From JBOFSR01 sp051651645 (GTDB lineage: Bacteria; Spirochaetota; Spirochaetia; Treponematales; Treponemataceae), in NCBI GenBank assembly GCA_051651645.1, contig JBOFSR010000079.1:1-5473 (forward strand): DNA of 5,473 nt, read 5' to 3'. Below, piece after piece: positions 4,198 to 5,473 of this stretch. The position numbers and the translations under genes are program-made. Below the pieces are notes generated by a model that saw only the letters and a list, made by a program, of their open reading frames with translations, searched no databases and was not told where the DNA came from. Within the stretch, counting starts at the first letter, position 1, and every line of letters starts with the position of its first letter.

Positions 4198-5473
4198 TCA
4201 TATAAGTATGCTCCGCCACCAGCACCAACATGTCCTCCCAGTTTGAATAGAAAAAATATAAAGGACAAAATAATAGCAATATTATATATCGTTCTAAACT
4301 TAAATTGGACAGTCAAATAAAATTTTTCTTTTAAAGAAACTGTAGTGAAAAAAATCACATATAAAAACAATAAAATAAATTCAGACTTAAAAAAATATAA
4401 AACTTGGTTTATCATGTGATTAACTTGATAACTTGCAACACCAGTATGATGGAATAAATTATTATTGATATAGGAAGGAAAAAATAAATGAGTAACTATA
4501 AGAGAAAATAAAAAAGCTATGGAAAAAATAAAAAAAACTTTTAATGATTTTTTATACGATGAAAAGAGGAATAGCCAAGTACAAATATATCCTATCCCTA
4601 CCATATAATAAGGTTTTGTATAAAAAGCAAGAATTGATAATATACCACTAATTATCAACGATCGATAAGAATAATTATATTTATGAGAAACAATAATACT
4701 AGAAGTTAATAAGAGCATACCAAGGGCATTAGGAAAGGCGCATAGATTTTTTTGAATCATTCCCATGAAAAAAGTACAAGTAAGTACATAATTCAATAAA
4801 AAAGAACATTTGATTGAGGCGAGATGTTTGAAAATAATGATTGCGGTAATAAAAATATACAATAAATTCATTAGTCGAATAGGTATCATACCTATTCCCA
4901 TGACCGCAGTCAAAGGAACAGCTAGTAAGGGATTTAAGATTCCATAGACATATGTATTATGTGGTTGCACACTAAAGGCATAGGGATTAACGCCTTTTAA
5001 AATATTTTGGATAACAACTAAAGCTGCACCCTCCCTAACTTCATGTTGATAAGGATATAAGACTATTTGAAGTCCATAATACAAATTAAAAAAAAGACAA
5101 GTCGTAATTGTGATAAATACAAGAGTATTAATAACTCTTGAAAATTGAGTGTATATCTTTGTTAGAAAATTTTTGAAATAATAAATAAAGTAGCTAAGAC
5201 AAATTGTTGTAGTTAGAAAAGCTAATTTTAAAAGTCTCATCATCCATAAAGTATGATTAATTTCTCTCCCTCGTATTGACTCAAGAATATTAGTAACAAT
5301 AAAGAGTCTTCCTTGTGGAAAAAAAAGAATAAGAGAACAAATAAATCCTGGTAAAAAGAGAGAAAAAAGTTTTTTTTGTAATTGATTAAGGGTTAAAAGT
5401 CTCATCATCCATAAAGTATGATTAATTTCTCTCCCTCGTATTGACTCAAGAATATTAGTAACAATAAAGAGTC
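4167..5473 (-). CDS. GT-C-type multi-pass membrane glycosyltransferase, 5' partial and 3' frameshifted
   Basis: The frame is open from the window edge to a TAG at 4167-4169: 413 codons from the first in-window ATG (5406-5408), and 21 more codons upstream of it with no stop. The real start is therefore probably outside. About ten membrane spans are visible (residues counted from that ATG: roughly 14-30, 61-78, 93-117, 158-175, 180-193, 203-218, 228-241, 250-283 as two, 291-310, 343-358, 374-392). The outer-loop segment EVREGAALVVIQNILKGVNP (123-142), followed by Y-x-x-x-x-x-P and YGILNPLLAVPL, follows the pattern of GT-C/PMT-like enzymes. These move sugars from polyprenyl-phosphate donors, often for cell-surface glycans or protein modification. 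The acidic residue there (Glu123 or Glu126) may be catalytic. The last part, GGHVGAGGGAYLYDMMYPF, also suits the family. The specific donor and acceptor are unknown. It is convergent with the moa operon. The 5' part contains a 55-codon direct repeat. Confidence 0.7.
   Translation of the reverse strand, partial: LFIVTNILESIRGREINHTLWMMRLLTLNQLQKKLFSLFLPGFICSLILFFPQGRLFIVTNILESIRGREINHTLWMMRLLKLAFLTTTICLSYFIYYFKNFLTKIYTQFSRVINTLVFITITTCLFFNLYYGLQIVLYPYQHEVREGAALVVIQNILKGVNPYAFSVQPHNTYVYGILNPLLAVPLTAVMGIGMIPIRLMNLLYIFITAIIIFKHLASIKCSFLLNYVLTCTFFMGMIQKNLCAFPNALGMLLLTSSIIVSHKYNYSYRSLIISGILSILAFYTKPYYMVGIGYICTWLFLFSSYKKSLKVFFIFSIAFLFSLIVTHLFFPSYINNNLFHHTGVASYQVNHMINQVLYFFKSEFILLFLYVIFFTTVSLKEKFYLTVQFKFRTIYNIAIILSFIFFLFKLGGHVGAGGGAYLYDMMYPFLFWQ
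5228..5473. repeat. 165-bp period direct repeat at the window edge (81 bp identical)
   Basis: Positions 5228-5308 and 5393-5473 are identical over 81 bp, 165 bp apart. The second copy stops only because the window ends. The period is exactly 55 codons, so the frame of the glycosyltransferase is kept: NILESIRGREINHTLWMMRLL appears twice (minus strand). It is followed once by TLNQLQKK and once by KLAFLTTT. Either this is a genuine tandem duplication within the gene's 5' part, or the assembled sequence loops at its end. Confidence 0.9.

Noticed and set aside
4167..4200. Programmed -1 frameshifting in the glycosyltransferase
   Set aside because: No in-frame X-XXY-YYZ heptamer and no obvious stimulatory structure; a base loss in a T-run is simpler.
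1..5473. CRISPR array, tRNA, rRNA, riboswitch or defence system
   Set aside because: No spaced short repeats, cloverleaf-like sequence, recognisable riboswitch core upstream of the moa genes, or defence-type protein was seen.

Overview
The window is low-GC DNA (by eye in the mid-30s percent G+C). It reads as an ordinary bacterial chromosome segment with a complete but damaged insertion sequence in it. The dihydrouridine synthase, the TatD tail and the IS1595-type transposase all look most like treponemal (spirochaete) versions from memory. That assignment is an inference from protein flavour; no 16S or other marker is present.

Layout. Positions 1-2623, plus strand: a very tight gene run, tatD-family hydrolase (3' end only), tRNA-dihydrouridine synthase, moaA and moaC. 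The gaps are 2, 3 and 0 nt, so this is almost certainly one transcript. MoaA and MoaC together turn GTP into cyclic pyranopterin monophosphate, the first stage of molybdenum cofactor synthesis. The first two genes are housekeeping DNA/RNA-metabolism functions. No later molybdopterin gene is visible. Positions 2624-2911 hold no intact gene. They contain a minus-strand open stretch that looks like the decayed C-terminal end of a protein, and a small AT-rich inverted repeat.

Positions 2912-3637 are a 726-bp IS1595-family (IS1016-like) element. Its 15/16-matching terminal inverted repeats and 7-bp target duplication (TAACTAA) are intact. The transposase has two lesions: the first catalytic Asp reads Asn, and a 15-nt quasi-palindromic in-frame insertion introduces a TAA 45 codons before the normal end.

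Positions 3667-5473, minus strand, convergent with the rest: a multi-pass membrane protein of the GT-C glycosyltransferase type, followed by its soluble C-terminal domain in another frame. A single missing T in a T-run around 4175-4178 explains the split. The 5' end lies beyond the window. Its upstream part carries an 81-bp perfect direct repeat with a 165-bp (55-codon) period running exactly to the window edge, which may be a real in-frame tandem duplication or an assembly edge effect.

I found no convincing undescribed system here. The most interesting signals are sequence lesions: the doubly damaged but structurally complete IS, the one-base frameshift in the glycosyltransferase, and the 165-bp repeat at the edge.
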